A stretch of DNA of 64,000 bases from Microdochium bolleyi (GCA_001566295.1 KQ964256.1:806001-870000), one strand, 5' to 3'. Shown: positions 35,684 through 47,606, numbered from the stretch's first letter. The notes: a model not told the origin generated them from the letters alone. Program-made: numbers and translations.

Positions 35684-35718
35684 CTGACAGGCTCGACAGG
35701 CTCGACAGGCTCGACAGG
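35684..35718. repeat. 9-base tandem repeat (CTCGACAGG)
   Basis: Three perfect CTCGACAGG units occupy 35692-35718, preceded by a diverged copy CTGACAGG at 35684-35691. Confidence 0.95.
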
Positions 35719-36765
35719 ATGCCGGGGCTCGGGGCCTCCACTCACACCTTGCGCCCCGAATGTCAATCTTTCCTCGACGGGCGGGCTCGCTCTTTTTGGG
35801 ACTCCCGGTCTTCGAAACTGTTCGTAGAGAAGAAAGGCCGCGGGCGTTCGGTACTCGTGGTTCGTGTGGCGCAGCAACAGCAGCAGCTGCTCCTCGAGGA
35901 GCCTGCTGGTCGCACATGTGCCGACCGTCCGCCTGTCATCATAAACGCCGCATGCCAGCCAGGAATAGAAGCACTTTACGTACAGCAAGCCCCGGGGAGT
36001 GCGCGCGCGCGAAGGAGCCATGGACTGGCAACGGCGGGCCACTCGACTTCCACGATGGCCTTGCCCAGCGTCATACCAGGATTCCTTTGGGGGCTCTCCA
36101 AACAAAGCGTGCCTCTTCGCGACGTAGATGGATGGTCGTGCTGGCAGAGCTGCCGCTCACCATCGCAGGGTCCCTGTGCCAGCCAACATAAAAAGTTCAA
36201 GAGAGAAGAAACCCTGGAAAGACGTTTCCCCACAAGTCCTTGCCCACGGGTGGGGACTCTGGCGCAGGTCGCATTCCTGTTGCAATTTATAGCATCAGCA
36301 CTACGCAGCACGCTTGCTAGCACGGCCCCACAGCGGGACAGACTTTCTTTCGCCTTTGGGATAAAGATGAGCGGGTCCTCTGTTCTTCTCTTTCTTCTGT
36401 TGCTTCACCTAGAGAAGCCCTGGTGCAGACAGCATGTATGGTACTGACCATATAAATTAAAGGCAGAACCGGGAGCCATCACGGAATCATGTACCACAAG
36501 ATTGGCCTTGACAGGCTCAGGTCGTGTGTAACACTTCGTCGAGGTGCCCGAATGCTTTATAAGTCCGTGCTGCATGCTTCTTCTGCATTCATTAACGGGG
36601 CTCAGCGGGCTTGCCATACTCAGCCACCGAATACACATCTGACGAAAAGGGCATCGGTTAAGTAAGTCAGGTAAAAGCATACAAGGCCACGAATACCCTC
36701 GCGGGTGTGACTCCGCGTGTCTGCCGCAAGTAACCTCAATGGTTTCCTTTTCTCGCACTCCTGCT

Positions 36766-36770
<5 letters not shown>

Positions 36771-36806
<36 letters not shown>
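36771..36806. repeat. (CTG)12 trinucleotide repeat
   Basis: Twelve perfect CTG units, followed by an interrupted continuation (CCG TTG CTG CTG TTG). The minus strand reads CAG. No coding gene supports a polyglutamine tract here. Confidence 0.95.
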
Positions 36807-36808
<2 letters not shown>

Positions 36809-37244
36809 GTTGCTGCTGTTGCAAAAAGTCCCTGGCCAGCCCCCAAACTGCGGAGCTTCATGCAGCAGAGTCGACGTTATGCATGACCTCCTCTCCCTGG
36901 CGGTCCGCAGCAGATGGTGTATGTTGGCCGGGAACTTTGTTTCTAGCCGCTGCACCTGTTTGTCTCTTGGAAGGAAAATAGAAAGGGAGAGACAGCAAGT
37001 ATGTATGTAGCCGCCTGCCAGATGGACGGGGGGGGCCAACAGAGACATGGGATCTTCCTTGCACAGCAGATGACGTGAGCTAGGTCAGGAACTGATCCTG
37101 GCTGGGCGTTTCGCTGCGAAACAAACAACATATCCACCCACCAACATCCCACAGCGGCCGGCGATACGCGCCCCTGCTGGAGGAGTGTCGGTTTCTTTTT
37201 TGTCATCTTTTCTTTCTTCGGTGATGCAGCACCGGGGTCGTTTC

Positions 37245-37249
<5 letters not shown>

Positions 37250-37303
<54 letters not shown>
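37250..37303. repeat. (CA)27 dinucleotide microsatellite
   Basis: A perfect CA run of 54 bases, the longest simple repeat in the window, preceded by a T/C-rich stretch. Confidence 0.97.
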
Positions 37304-37305
<2 letters not shown>

Positions 37306-38488
37306 GCGATTGGGTTTGCTCCGGGGTGAGGGGTTGGTCACTGTGGGACAGAGTTGGGCAGTGCTCTTCTGCGGATGAGTGTGCTCCGCTCAGGCTCAAT
37401 TGGTGCGCAGGACTTGCAGGTGATGTGGATGGTGGTTGCTACTATGCATGCGAATACTTTTATAGTTGTCGGTTGTGGAAAGGACAATAAAAACGAATGG
37501 TGGTTGGTACCCCAAGATGAGACTTGGTCACGAGTGTGGACATGTACAAGCCGTCCGAGGCGTCTCGAGGTTATATTCTAGCCCATGGAGCCTTCGTCCC
37601 GAAGTAAGACGCAATATGTCACAGGAGGATATCGTCGAGATATTGTCCTCGTGAGTCCTATCTAGTGGCAAGATTCCTATGTCGGTACGCCGGACAGAGA
37701 ATTAAATAATGTGTGTATATAAAGTATGCGGAAAGGGTTTGTCTGGCGCGCATCCCATCCCAACTTCGATGGGCATCTATCTCCGGCTGTGCACACTCCC
37801 CGAGTCTCTCTTCCAGTGCCCGCCAGTGGACTGTCGTCGTTCTGGGGAACCCGACCAGCTGGGGCTTTCAAGACGAGTTATTTCTAGTTCTCCCCTTGCT
37901 AGTGACGTTGCCGTTTGGGGATCACTGCAAACTCACGATGACGTGCGAAGACTAGTCCGTAATTCAACTTTTATCTTAATAACGAATATATCAAAACACA
38001 TTTAGTGTGCAGTGCATACTTAGGTTATTGTGGTCTCGCGAGCGCAGGCCGCAGAGGGAGACGGGTGGCGGCTCTTGCTGTTTGTGTTGCCGCCATCATG
38101 AAAGGAGTTTGTAGCATCCCAGTGCAGTATCTCGAAGCGCCTTTGCATCAAATAGTAAGCGGGATGAGCACCTGAGCGCTCAGGGGCGCCCATCTAGACA
38201 CCATTTCCTGCCTTGAGGCAAGCAGCAGGCCTGATATTGTTGACAGAAAGACATACAAGTTCACAACTATTGGAAGCAGCATTTTCACACTGCACAACCA
38301 CGACTATGTTGGTCTCAATTTCTCAATTTTGAACGAGATATCCATGTTCGGTACATCCCATGGCCCCTTGAAAGCGCATGTGTTCGCTATTGGCGCACGT
38401 CGGCGATATAAGTTCAAGCCGTTCTGACCCTTCCACCGGGCGCCACTTGCTCTCTATCATGCCACACAATTACCATTTACAGTGTCTT

Positions 38489-39261
38489 TCAACCACGACC
38501 GAACGTGAAAAGGCGACTGGCCATGTTGCTCGCGAGCGCTCCCGCAATGTTGCCACCCGAGAACGCGCTGCCGGCAAGATTCGAGGCCTGGCTGAACTTG
38601 TCGCAGCGCGAGAACGCGAGGCTGTTGGTAATTGTGAGTGTAAGGGCGATAGCTATGAGGGTAGTGACAGTACTGTTAGCGTATGGAAGGTCCCCTCCGA
38701 AACCTCTGGAGCAAAGGACAAAAATCCACAACCGGGTGGAAAGACGCACCAACAAGAGGCAGCCACATGAGCTTGAACCTCACAATCGCCAGAATCGCGA
38801 GCGCGACCCACAGCAAGGGCTGCGAATACATGGCGAGCCAGAAGAAGCGGCTGTCCGTGGAGTTGACGGTGCGGGCTCCCGGCTCGCTGCTCTCAAACAC
38901 CCACTGGCTGTCGCCCGTCGAGGGGTCGACCTCATTCCACCAACGCAGCCCAACAAGGCGCCTTCCCGCAATGTTTTTGAGGTAGTAGAAGTCGGCGGCG
39001 AGGAGGAGCATTGTGATTATGAAGATCATGACCATGTTCTCGGTGAAGATGACGCCGAAGAGGTAGACGAGGAGGGAGGCTGCGTATCGCGATCGAGAAG
39101 TTTAAGGTTAGCAGAGTGTCCGCCGCACTGAGGGAGCGAGAGAGAGGCAGCCGACGGCCGGGGGACCTACAAGCTCGAAAAGCGAGGAAGGTCAAGAGTG
39201 TTATCGGGTGCGAGCTCAGTCGCCAGCTCAAGGAGCCGGCGGGGGTTTGTGACGCTTCCAT
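38489..39261 (-). CDS. TVP23: TVP23 Golgi membrane protein
   Basis: Three exons (39171-39261, 38750-39079, 38489-38652) predict 194 residues, the normal size for this family. Tvp23 is a four-helix late-Golgi vesicle protein with a role in membrane trafficking. Supporting sequence includes HPITLLTFLAFRASSLLVYL, ENMVMIFIITMLLLAADFYY, the conserved NIAGRRLVGLRWWNEVD, LWVALAILAIVRFKLMWLPL and the C-terminal NSLAFSRCDKFSQASNLAGS. The introns of 91 and 97 bases (donors GTAGGT and GTGCGT) are placed where reading phase and conserved sequence both require them. Divergent from the SR-protein gene, 926 bases apart. Confidence 0.95.
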
Positions 39262-40187
39262 GGCTGTGAGGTTGGCACGTCTCCCTCGCTGAGATCTCGA
39301 GTATTGTCTACTTGGGCGAGGACGATCGGTCGGGGGCGGCTACTATTGTCGTTGCACACTTCCCAACGTTGGGTGAGGCTATGTCGTCAGGGACGTCTGG
39401 TGTGATATTGGAGATCCCAAGGTTGGAGCCTGGCGGTTTCGCAATTGGACACGGGGAGCTTGACGCGCGCTCCAATTAGCACCGCCGCTAGCAGCCCACC
39501 TAGGCAGGGGTCCTTGCAACCGCCCGTTCTTTAAGTGCCTGCCGAGATCACAGCAGCATCAAGTTATACAGGGACGTTAAGTGTCGTGCTCGAGGGCACT
39601 ATTGAATATTGTCAATCCCATTTACTCGGCAAACTCACCCTGATGCCCACAGGAAAGTGAATTGTGTTCCTTCTCTGTTTTTTTGATCTCAATCTCACTG
39701 CCACACCTCCTATGAAGACCTGGCCTGTGAAGGGGTCGCTGGAATGCATTTGTGCGCAACGGCCGGCATGCTATCGTACAGCATCAGATTCTGATACGAA
39801 CATTAAGGTTGTCGTTAGGGAGAGCTTCGACTGCCATTGTTCTCGAGAAAGAAGGGCTGATCTCGTTCACATCGTCATCGAGAGCCGTCTTCAAGTTGCC
39901 AGCGGGCCTGCTCGCGCTACCCTGGAACGCCGACCGAGTGGGTCGATGACATCTAGGTGGCCGTGTGCGGCGCCTGCCATTTTTTCATGCGACCGTCGGC
40001 GCGCTTCTACGTACTGTAGCTGCGCTTCCACGTATCTCCACTTGCGCCGCCTCAGTCGACGGCTTCATCTCTTGCATTCTGCCTACATCTCTTACCGACT
40101 GGGGAGTCGCAACACCATCCTCTTCAAAGTTATCCATCCACTTTGAGTCTTTGCCCATACGTTGTTTCTCTCAGCAGCACCTCCAAC
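39262..40187. other. Divergent promoter region, TVP23 / SR protein
   Basis: This 926-base spacer should hold both promoters. The 40040-40187 part is CT-rich and looks like the SR gene leader. No other gene seen. Confidence 0.5.
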
Positions 40188-41406
40188 ATGTCTCGAGGCG
40201 GCACCACGCTCTACGTGACGGGCTTCAGCCACGGCACGCGTGCTCGCGACCTCGCTTACGAATTCGAACGGTATGTCAGCCATCGTCGTCGACGGTAACC
40301 TCGATCGATCGACCGCCCCCCTCCTCGCGAACGGTATCTCGGCGTCACCCATTCCTCTTCGCTCCGCGCCCTCCCACCGCCGTCAGCGTCCCTCGAGCCT
40401 CCGATCCGCCTGTCCCGCCGCGCCCTCCGTCTCCTTTGCTCAATCCCATCGTCCACCTCCATTCCCGCACCCGCGAGCGCTCGAGCGACTATGCGCGACC
40501 GTCGTGGCCACGTTCCGCAAGCCCTCCGCCACCCGACGGTCGCAACTTGTCATCATCCTGGCTGCGGCTCGTTTGCGCGCCAACCGAGCCTTATTTCCAA
40601 GCTGCGTATCCCTTCAGTATACTAACTCCTTCCCCATAGCTATGGCCGCCTTGTCCGCTGTGACATTCCGGCACCCCGTTCTGCCAGCAGCAGACTGTGA
40701 GTTACTTCTGAGCCGCGCGCCCGCGGCCACATCTGGTTGAACCTACAGCTGACCGAGACAGCAGCTTTGCGTTCGTCGAATACGAGGACCGCCGTGATGC
40801 TGACGATGCTTACTATGAGATGCACAACAAGCGTCTCGGCCGTGACGATACCCTGAAGATTGAGGTAGGTAGTAGCTCAACATATACGCATTGAGATCCA
40901 AACTAACGACATAATGCAGTGGGCTCGTACGCCTCCCTCAGCCTCATGGCGCTTCGACTCCGGCAGGGACCGCGATCGGCGCAGATCGCCTGCGTCTGGC
41001 AGCAGCCGCCGGCGCTCGCCTTCTCCCCGGCGCAGCACTCGCGACTACTCCCCTCGCAAGGATGATCGTGGCGACCGAGGTGACCGCTATGATGATCGCG
41101 ACCGTGACCGCCGCGAGCGTCGCGGTACTCGTGACCGGTCTCGCAGTCCTGATCGCTACAAGGGCTCTGCTTCGCCCGACGGCAAGCGTGAGAAGCGTGA
41201 GCTTACGCCCAGAGCACACAGCGACCGCGACTCAAAGGAGGATCGGGACGATCGCGAGCGCCATGAGAATGGCGCCGACGCCGACGACCGCAAGCGTAAG
41301 TCCTGGCCTCACAGCGTCAGGTCAGATCTTGACCCATTGCTGACCATCTCTCACAGCCGCCGACAGCCCGCCTCCCCAGAACGAAGACCTCGACGTTACG
41401 GAGTGA
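40188..41406 (+). CDS. SR-type RNA-binding protein (single RRM plus RS/RD tail), splicing regulator
   Basis: Exons 40188-40270, 40640-40696, 40765-40864, 40920-41295 and 41357-41406 predict 221 residues. One N-terminal RRM (about residues 6-80) has RNP2-like LYVTGF and RNP1-like LFAFVEYE and ends DTLKIEWARTPPSASWRFD, a conserved fungal sequence. The rest is rich in Arg, Ser and Asp (SRRRSPSPRRSTRDYSPRK, RSRSPDRYKGS) and ends with PPPQNEDLDVTE. Such SR-like proteins bind pre-mRNA and affect splice-site choice. Intron 1 is 369 bases against 68, 55 and 61 for the others. Reading into it meets a stop after about 12 codons. Intron 2 ends in CAGCAG, so a variant with one extra Ser (exon 3 from 40762) is possible. 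Confidence 0.9.
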
Positions 41407-43450
41407 AAGCAGCGATTCCACTGCGCGCGTATTCGGAGGTTTGCAAAAGTATCCCCACTTGGCCCAGACTGGGTACACACACTTCGTCTTCTGCTGGTTC
41501 CATGTTTTCACCAATTTAGTCTCCTTCGTGTACGATTTCGGCTTTTGCTCTCTGCGACGGGCTGGGCATGCCGCATGCCCGCATCGAGATAACAACGGCG
41601 TTTGGCCTGCAAATACTCGGCACTGGTTTGTGCCGGTACAAGACTGCTTTCATCGAGATAGGTAGCTGATATAGAAGAATCATTCAATATCGAGCGTCTT
41701 TTCGTGGGTGCTTGAGTTCTGATCGCTTCAAGCAAGGAGTTGTACGTTTCCCGAACGCGTGGTGATCCTTGCGATGAGTTCCCCCACGCTTCTCCGAGCA
41801 TCTATGCACACGCAAGCGTGGCTTCCCAGACCAAGCTAAATGCTATGGGGGAAGGCTACATGACATGACGTGAACAGGTTGTCTTCCCACTTTCTCCTTG
41901 TCTGAACTGGTAACCGAGCATCCATGGGGGCCGTTGTAGTGCGGAGTCACCTGGCCACGTGCAGGCTTGGCGATGGTCATTGTGCGGGGATGAGGCAGAG
42001 CATCACCAATCTGCACTGATGAGGTTGCCCTTGTGGCTGCGGACAGGCGCTTGAACAATTGCAATTGCCAGATGCGCCTTGACATCTGCTCACCCGATCT
42101 TCATCTCGTGGTCTGTGGCGGGCCTGACATGACAAGCCCTGCTAGCTTCAAGTGGCTGGTGTGAGGATTGCGCGACCCCTTGGCTTCCGACGCTCCCCCT
42201 CTCCCATAAATGCTGGGGCCCCAGCCTAGATGCATCCGCGGAACGGAAGAAGTCGGTAAGGTCCCGTGGGTCTGGGCCACCTTTCTCCGTTGCATTGCGT
42301 TGCCGAGCGAGCTTCATGTATTTATCCTGCAGGCAGATCCCTTAGCCGTGCCTTCGAGCGGCTTCTGTCGAAACATGGAAGACTAGGTATCTCGTTGTTC
42401 GTCCGCCTCGATCATCAAGGGCCGAGAACTGCCACAAGGTACGTGTAAACGTATGCGACGCCTCAAGCCCGTGAGATGGGCTGCGCAGCTCCCCAACCCC
42501 AGGACCAAGTCAGCTGGAGATTGCATCACCAGACAAGGGTAGCCGATCGCCGTGGTGCGGAGCAGAGTTGTCGGAGCAAAGCGGCCAGTGACGGCGTTGC
42601 ATTGAGAAATTCAGTGGTGCCAAAGTCCTGCCCGCCCCTGCGTGTGCGGTCCCCTCCAGTTATTAGCGGCGGCTCAGCTCAGCAAACCACGGCGCAGCCC
42701 TGCTGTGTGCTGCTGGCTGAGTCGCCGGTTTATCGATTTGGTCTCAACCTCAGACTCTCGTTTCCGCCCTCAGGAGCCACATCGTCACCTTGTCGCAGCT
42801 GCACCTGGCTCTCCTTCTTCCTTGAGCTCTACGGGCAATCGCTCAAGTTCCATTCTTTCTCTGCTTCTCTCTTTCATCGAGCGTCCCTTCGCTGACTTCG
42901 GGTCCTACTCGGCTGCTGCAACCAGCATCAACAGCCCCTGCTTCGACCATCTCCGCGCGCGCAAAAGGTGATCTTCATCCCGCTTTCCGGTCATCAACGT
43001 CAACCATATCAGCGCCATTTCCAGCCCTTCTCGACTGCGACATCAACAGAACTTGCCTAGCTCCTGACGATAGCGGCATTGATATTACGTCTCGCCTCCT
43101 CCGACCGCAGAAACACCAGCCGTCCCCCGCGCGTCCCCAGGCGAACGTCACGAACTTGTACCATTACCGACACCGACACCGGCACTTGTCAGCTACAGCT
43201 CGAGAAAATACACGAGCTGCCATAGCCTTCTTCTTGAGACGCATAGGTTTCAGCAAACGCCCACGGTTGAGGCACGAGAAGCAGCCCTTCGGACCCGCCA
43301 GCTCTTTCCACGATCAGCCGCGGTTCTCGCCCGGACTTATACCAACTTCCGTCATTGCGAGGTGGCCAAGCACCCTTCAGTTGCTGCAATTGCGTTAGCA
43401 CTTCAGTATAGAATCAGACTTGACGCGCCACGTGCGCCTGTAACACCACA
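41407..43450. other. Intergenic, SR protein / mitochondrial carrier
   Basis: About 2 kb. The first part should be the SR gene 3' untranslated region; a 97-codon ATG-started frame on the minus strand (41508-41801) lies there without recognisable motifs. From about 42770 the plus strand is CT-rich with CATC and CAAC runs, a long leader for the carrier gene. No RNA gene seen. Confidence 0.5.
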
Positions 43451-44783
43451 ATGAGCACGGTTAGTCCACCAATCTTTGCTCTCCACGGGACCCAGCGTGC
43501 GCACGCGATAGATTGCTCATAGAAACATAACGCTGACCAGCCCCGTACATAATAGCAACCACCTGAAGGCTCCGTCGAGCCGAAATATGTCCCGCCAGAC
43601 GCGCCACCAACGCCTAGCTACCCTCAGCTCCGCGACTTCGTGTCCCAGCCGGTGATAGCGTCCTTCTGCGCCGGTGGCGTGGCTGGCGCCGTCTCCCGAA
43701 CCGTAGTCTCGCCACTCGAGAGGGTCAAGATTTTGTTCCAGGTCCAGAGCCCCGGTCACAGCGAGTACAAGATGTCCGTTGGCAAAGCGCTCGGCAAGAT
43801 GTGGCGGGAAGAGGGCTGGAGGGGTTTCATGGCGGGTAATGGCACGAACTGCATCCGCATTGTGCCCTACTCTGCCGTGCAGTTCGGAAGCTACAACCTG
43901 TATAAGAGGGTATGTTTACGGACTTATGTCTGAGGAAGCGGGCACACATCAGACGTGCGACAGTCGTTCTAGGGGCTGACATTGTGGTTCTCCAACAGCA
44001 TTTCTTCGAGGCGTACCCTGACGCCCCCTTAAACTCATTCCAGCGGCTCATCTGCGGCGGAATCGCCGGTATCACATCAGTCGTCTGCACATACCCACTC
44101 GACATCGTCCGCACGCGACTCTCGATTCGCTCAGCGTCATTTGCCGCGCTAGGAGAAAAGAAGGCAGGCACCAAACTCCCTGGCATGTTCCCGACGCTAG
44201 TCGCTATGTACAAGACGGAAGGCGGCTTCGCGGCGTTGTATCGAGGCATAATACCAACCGTAGCGGGTGTTGCGCCCTATGTAAGTCATTTACTACCCAG
44301 GTCTCGGTAGTCTAGTTGCGCGACTAACACGAGCCTGCAGGTTGGCTTGAATTTCATGGTGTACGAAGTCGCTCGAAAACGACTTACTCCCGAAGGAGAC
44401 AAGAACCCAAGTGCGGTCCGCAAACTCCTCGCCGGTGCCATCGCTGGAGCAGTTGCGCAGACATGCACATATCCCTTGTAAGTACACTCAGCCTTGCTCA
44501 TACCCACTGCCTGTCCTACCGCTCAATGACTGACCCTTCGCACAGTGACGTCCTCCGCCGACGATTCCAGATCAACACAATGTCAGGAATGGGCTACCAA
44601 TACAAGTCAATAGGGGATGCCATCAAGACGATCGTTGCTCACGAGGGCCTCAAGGGCATGTACAAAGGCCTGCTGCCCAACCTACTCAAGGTGGCGCCCA
44701 GCATGGCCGCCAACTGGCTCAGCTTCGAGATGACTCGGGACTTCCTTGTCTCGCTGAAGGACCCGGAACCCATTGTCCTATAG
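43451..44783 (+). CDS. Mitochondrial carrier (SLC25) family protein, YPR011C/SLC25A42-like
   Basis: Five exons, 43451-43459, 43556-43909, 43999-44280, 44341-44477 and 44546-44783, predict 339 residues. Three Solcar repeats are present with signature motifs SPLERVKI, YPLDIVRTRL and YPFDVLRRRF, so this is an inner-membrane metabolite carrier. The overall sequence (SQPVIASFCAGGVAGAVSRT, GNGTNCIRIVPYSAVQFGSY, PNLLKVAPSMAANWLSFE) is closest in my memory to yeast YPR011C (APS/PAPS) and SLC25A42 (CoA and adenosine phosphates). Substrate assignment is inference. The first exon is only nine bases (ATG AGC ACG). An in-frame TAG at 43553-43555 sits just before exon 2, so the protein must start upstream; this makes the tiny exon necessary. 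Introns are 96, 89, 60 and 68 bases. An AATAAA lies at 44989-44994. Confidence 0.92.
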
Positions 44784-45674
44784 AGTACAGACGAGAAGAA
44801 GAAAAAGAAGGAGGGACCCTCGGTGGTCTGGGAGCAAGCCTTGCGAGTCGCAAAGAACTGTGAAGACTTATGATCACTCATGAGGGGAGAATAGAAGTTG
44901 AGGTCTTCTTCACGCATCCTTTTGTTCTATATACATTTTAGCATCAACTCGGCGTCAATATATCCTTGATTACCCTTTGGAGCTCTTAAAATAAAATAGT
45001 CATTTTGATCCCTCATGTCTGGCATGCTCTGCTTCGTATTGAGCTACTTGTGCTTTTTTTTCCGACTTCGGCAGAGACATGTCATCGTTGTCATGAAAGC
45101 CTGGTTCGGTGGCACCTGTCCCTTGGCTTGGGTGGCAGACAAGCCAATGTCATTCCGTAGGGGGAAACCGTCCGTAGCCAAGGTCTTTGTTGATGGACAT
45201 TTTCAATTCTAATAGCGCGGGCCCCAAGATAGAACTCTCCCAGGCTGAAGTCTTAATCCGTCTAGATATTTGGATCCACTCAAGATCGGGTATGGGCATG
45301 TTGATGGTCTAGAACAGCTTCCTTCCCCTTGACCACAGGACCGAATATGCTGTTAGTCAGCCTCTCAATGGACGGTACGCCGCAAACTTCCTTGAATGTC
45401 TTATCGATAGCAGACAGAGCTTGCCAATCAGCCAGCGCCAGACTTGCCTTGCCCTCGCCAATCCATGCTTCAGGACCCACTCATAACGCACTGACCACCA
45501 CAATCTGCCAATTCATTTGGTGCGGGTTGCGAATTGCAACTTTTCGGAAAGCGCCCTGGAAGATGGTCCCACCTTCACGATCTTTTCCTGCCCTCTTCTC
45601 TCACTACTAACCATTCCACGACAGCAACCGGCACCCCATCGACTCTCACGACATTCGACAGAGTCTCCGTCAAG
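44784..45674. other. Intergenic, carrier 3' region and eL18 promoter
   Basis: These 891 bases hold the carrier 3' untranslated region (AATAAA at 44989) and the eL18 promoter, which is CT-rich from about 45570. No further gene seen. Confidence 0.5.
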
Positions 45675-46725
45675 ATGGGTACGTTACCAATTTGGAGTCT
45701 TCGTATGCAAGTAGAGACTTGAGGGAGATTGTCGGACGCACGCCTGGGACCAAGTCTGGAAAAAGAAGTTCGAGGGGGCCTGTTTTTTGCTCAACTCTGC
45801 AAGTTCTCCGGAAGGAGAACGGATGAGAGAGCTATATGAACATGGAACAAACCTCGAACGAGACTCGGTCTGGCGTGCGGACGGATCTTCCTCGGTCTTC
45901 TGCGAAAAGGGCAGATACACACGCCTCGCCTGTCTCGAAAGAGCAGCCGGGGCGTCGTGGACACCCGCTGAGCATGCTTGAACATAAAAGCTGACGACGG
46001 CTTTTCCACTCTTAACAGGTATTGATCTCGACCGCCACCACGTGCGCAGCACCCACCGCAAGGCGCCTAAGAGCGACAATGTCTACCTTAAGCTCCTGGT
46101 GAAGCTCTACCGCTTCCTGGCTCGTAAGTTGATGCCCCCAAAACTTGTTGTCCAGCTAGATCTAGTTGTGGCAAAGGTACCGGCACGCCGAATGCTAACA
46201 ACTGTCACAACCAGGCCGTACCGAGTCGAACTTCAACAAGGTTGTCCTCCGCCGCCTGTTCATGTCGAAGACCAACCGTCCCCCGGTCTCGATCTCTCGC
46301 ATCGTCGGCCAGTCCAAGGGCCAGGAGGACAAGACCGTCGTTGTTGTCGGCACCATCACCGATGACAACCGTCTCCTCCAGGTCCCCAAGGTGACTGTCG
46401 CTGCTCTGCGCTTCACCGCTACCGCCCGCGCCCGCATCCTGGCCGCCGGCGGCGAGGCCCTCACCCTCGACCAGCTTGCCCTCCGCGCCCCTACCGGCAG
46501 CAACACCCTGCTGCTCCGCGGCCCCAAGAACGCCCGTGAGGCCGTCAAGCACTTCGGCTTCGGCCCCCACAAGAACAAGGTACGGAGAGACTGCGGCAGA
46601 GGCGCACTTGCGCGGTGGGAACGCAGATGCACTAACAAGTTCTACAGAAGCCTTACGTCCAGTCCAAGGGCCGCAAGTTCGAGCGTGCCCGTGGCCGCAG
46701 ACGGTCGCGTGGCTTCAAGGTCTAA
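45675..46725 (+). CDS. RPL18: 60S ribosomal protein eL18
   Basis: Exons 45675-45678, 46019-46123, 46215-46579 and 46648-46725 predict 183 residues, the usual eL18 size. The protein starts MGIDLDRHHVRSTHRKAPKS and ends FERARGRRRSRGFKV; both ends and the middle (NRPPVSISRIVGQSKG, ALRAPTGSNTLLLRGPKNAR) are unmistakable. It is a structural protein of the large ribosomal subunit. The first coding exon is just ATGG, followed by a 340-base intron (donor GTACGT, acceptor AACAG). Other introns are 91 and 68 bases. Long introns at the start codon are common in fungal ribosomal protein genes. Confidence 0.97.
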
Positions 46726-47606
46726 GCGTTGTTGGGCAGCGGATGATGAAAACAAAAAGCGGGATGATCTTTCGAGGTTGGTGCCGCAGCGGACGACGGA
46801 CCCGTCCGACAGAACGGGCGACGACATTAAATCTGAACATCATCGTCATGGGGATCATAACGACGGTGCCCTCCCGGCCGCTGGAGGGAAGTCGTCCGGA
46901 CACGGGAGTCATTTGTGCATGGTTTGGCGTGTAACGGGTCTACAAAATTACTCCATATTATGGGGAATGAGGAATGCAATACCACTTCTTTTGACACCCC
47001 TTGTTGAGCTTTCAAGTCTTGACCTCGTTAGGCGCATGCCCTTGTGATATGCTACGTGACATGCCCGATATTTAGCAGTTCCTTTGAGGTCTCCAAGGCT
47101 TGAGGATTTCATCTGCCCAGCTGCTGGGTATCACGGGGGCCATTGCAGCCGGTTACCACGATAAAAACCATCGAGGCGACTCTACTGAAGTTCTTAACGG
47201 GCAATCTCTTCCCAGCAGTACAATGCAGCGAAAATGTACTTCCCTTCGTTGTGAAAGTGGCTTGTCTTGGTCGAGTCGCATACTCCCTGATTTAGTCTTC
47301 AAGTTGTCGGAGGAGGGGTCACCTGACACCGCGTTCAGCTCGCACCAAAGGGTCTCTGGACTAAGACGTCATCGCACCGTAACACATCACAATGAACCCA
47401 AGACAGGGCCAACTTCTCTCTTGGAGGGCGAATTCATTCAGTTCTCCAGGTACCATCGCCTCAATGTTGTTCTAATCGCCTCTGCCAAATCTTCTAGCAT
47501 CAGCACGAGGTCACAGTATACATAGCACACGCTTGTCAGACATCCAGTGGATACAGCTCTGTGTATGACTTCACTGACGGGAGGAGAGGTGACCTGACCT
47601 GCGACA
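46726..47606. other. Intergenic, eL18 3' region and HMCES promoter
   Basis: These 881 bases lie between two plus-strand genes. A 141-codon open frame at 47100-47525 begins with TTG, not ATG, and has no family features. No RNA gene seen. Confidence 0.5.

Larger units (their letters stand above)
34642..38488. other. 3.8-kb intergenic region rich in microsatellites
   Basis: This gap lies upstream of the membrane protein gene and downstream of TVP23. No credible coding frame is present. It contains a GA/CAG-rich purine stretch at about 34920-35015, a 9-base tandem repeat (35684-35718), a (CTG)12 run (36771-36806) and a (CA)27 run (37250-37303). Overlapping Ser/Arg/Cys-rich frames come from these repeats. 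Confidence 0.55.

Noticed and set aside
47100..47525. 141-codon frame between eL18 and HMCES
   Set aside because: Begins with TTG, has no motif, and sits in the expected eL18 3' / HMCES promoter region.
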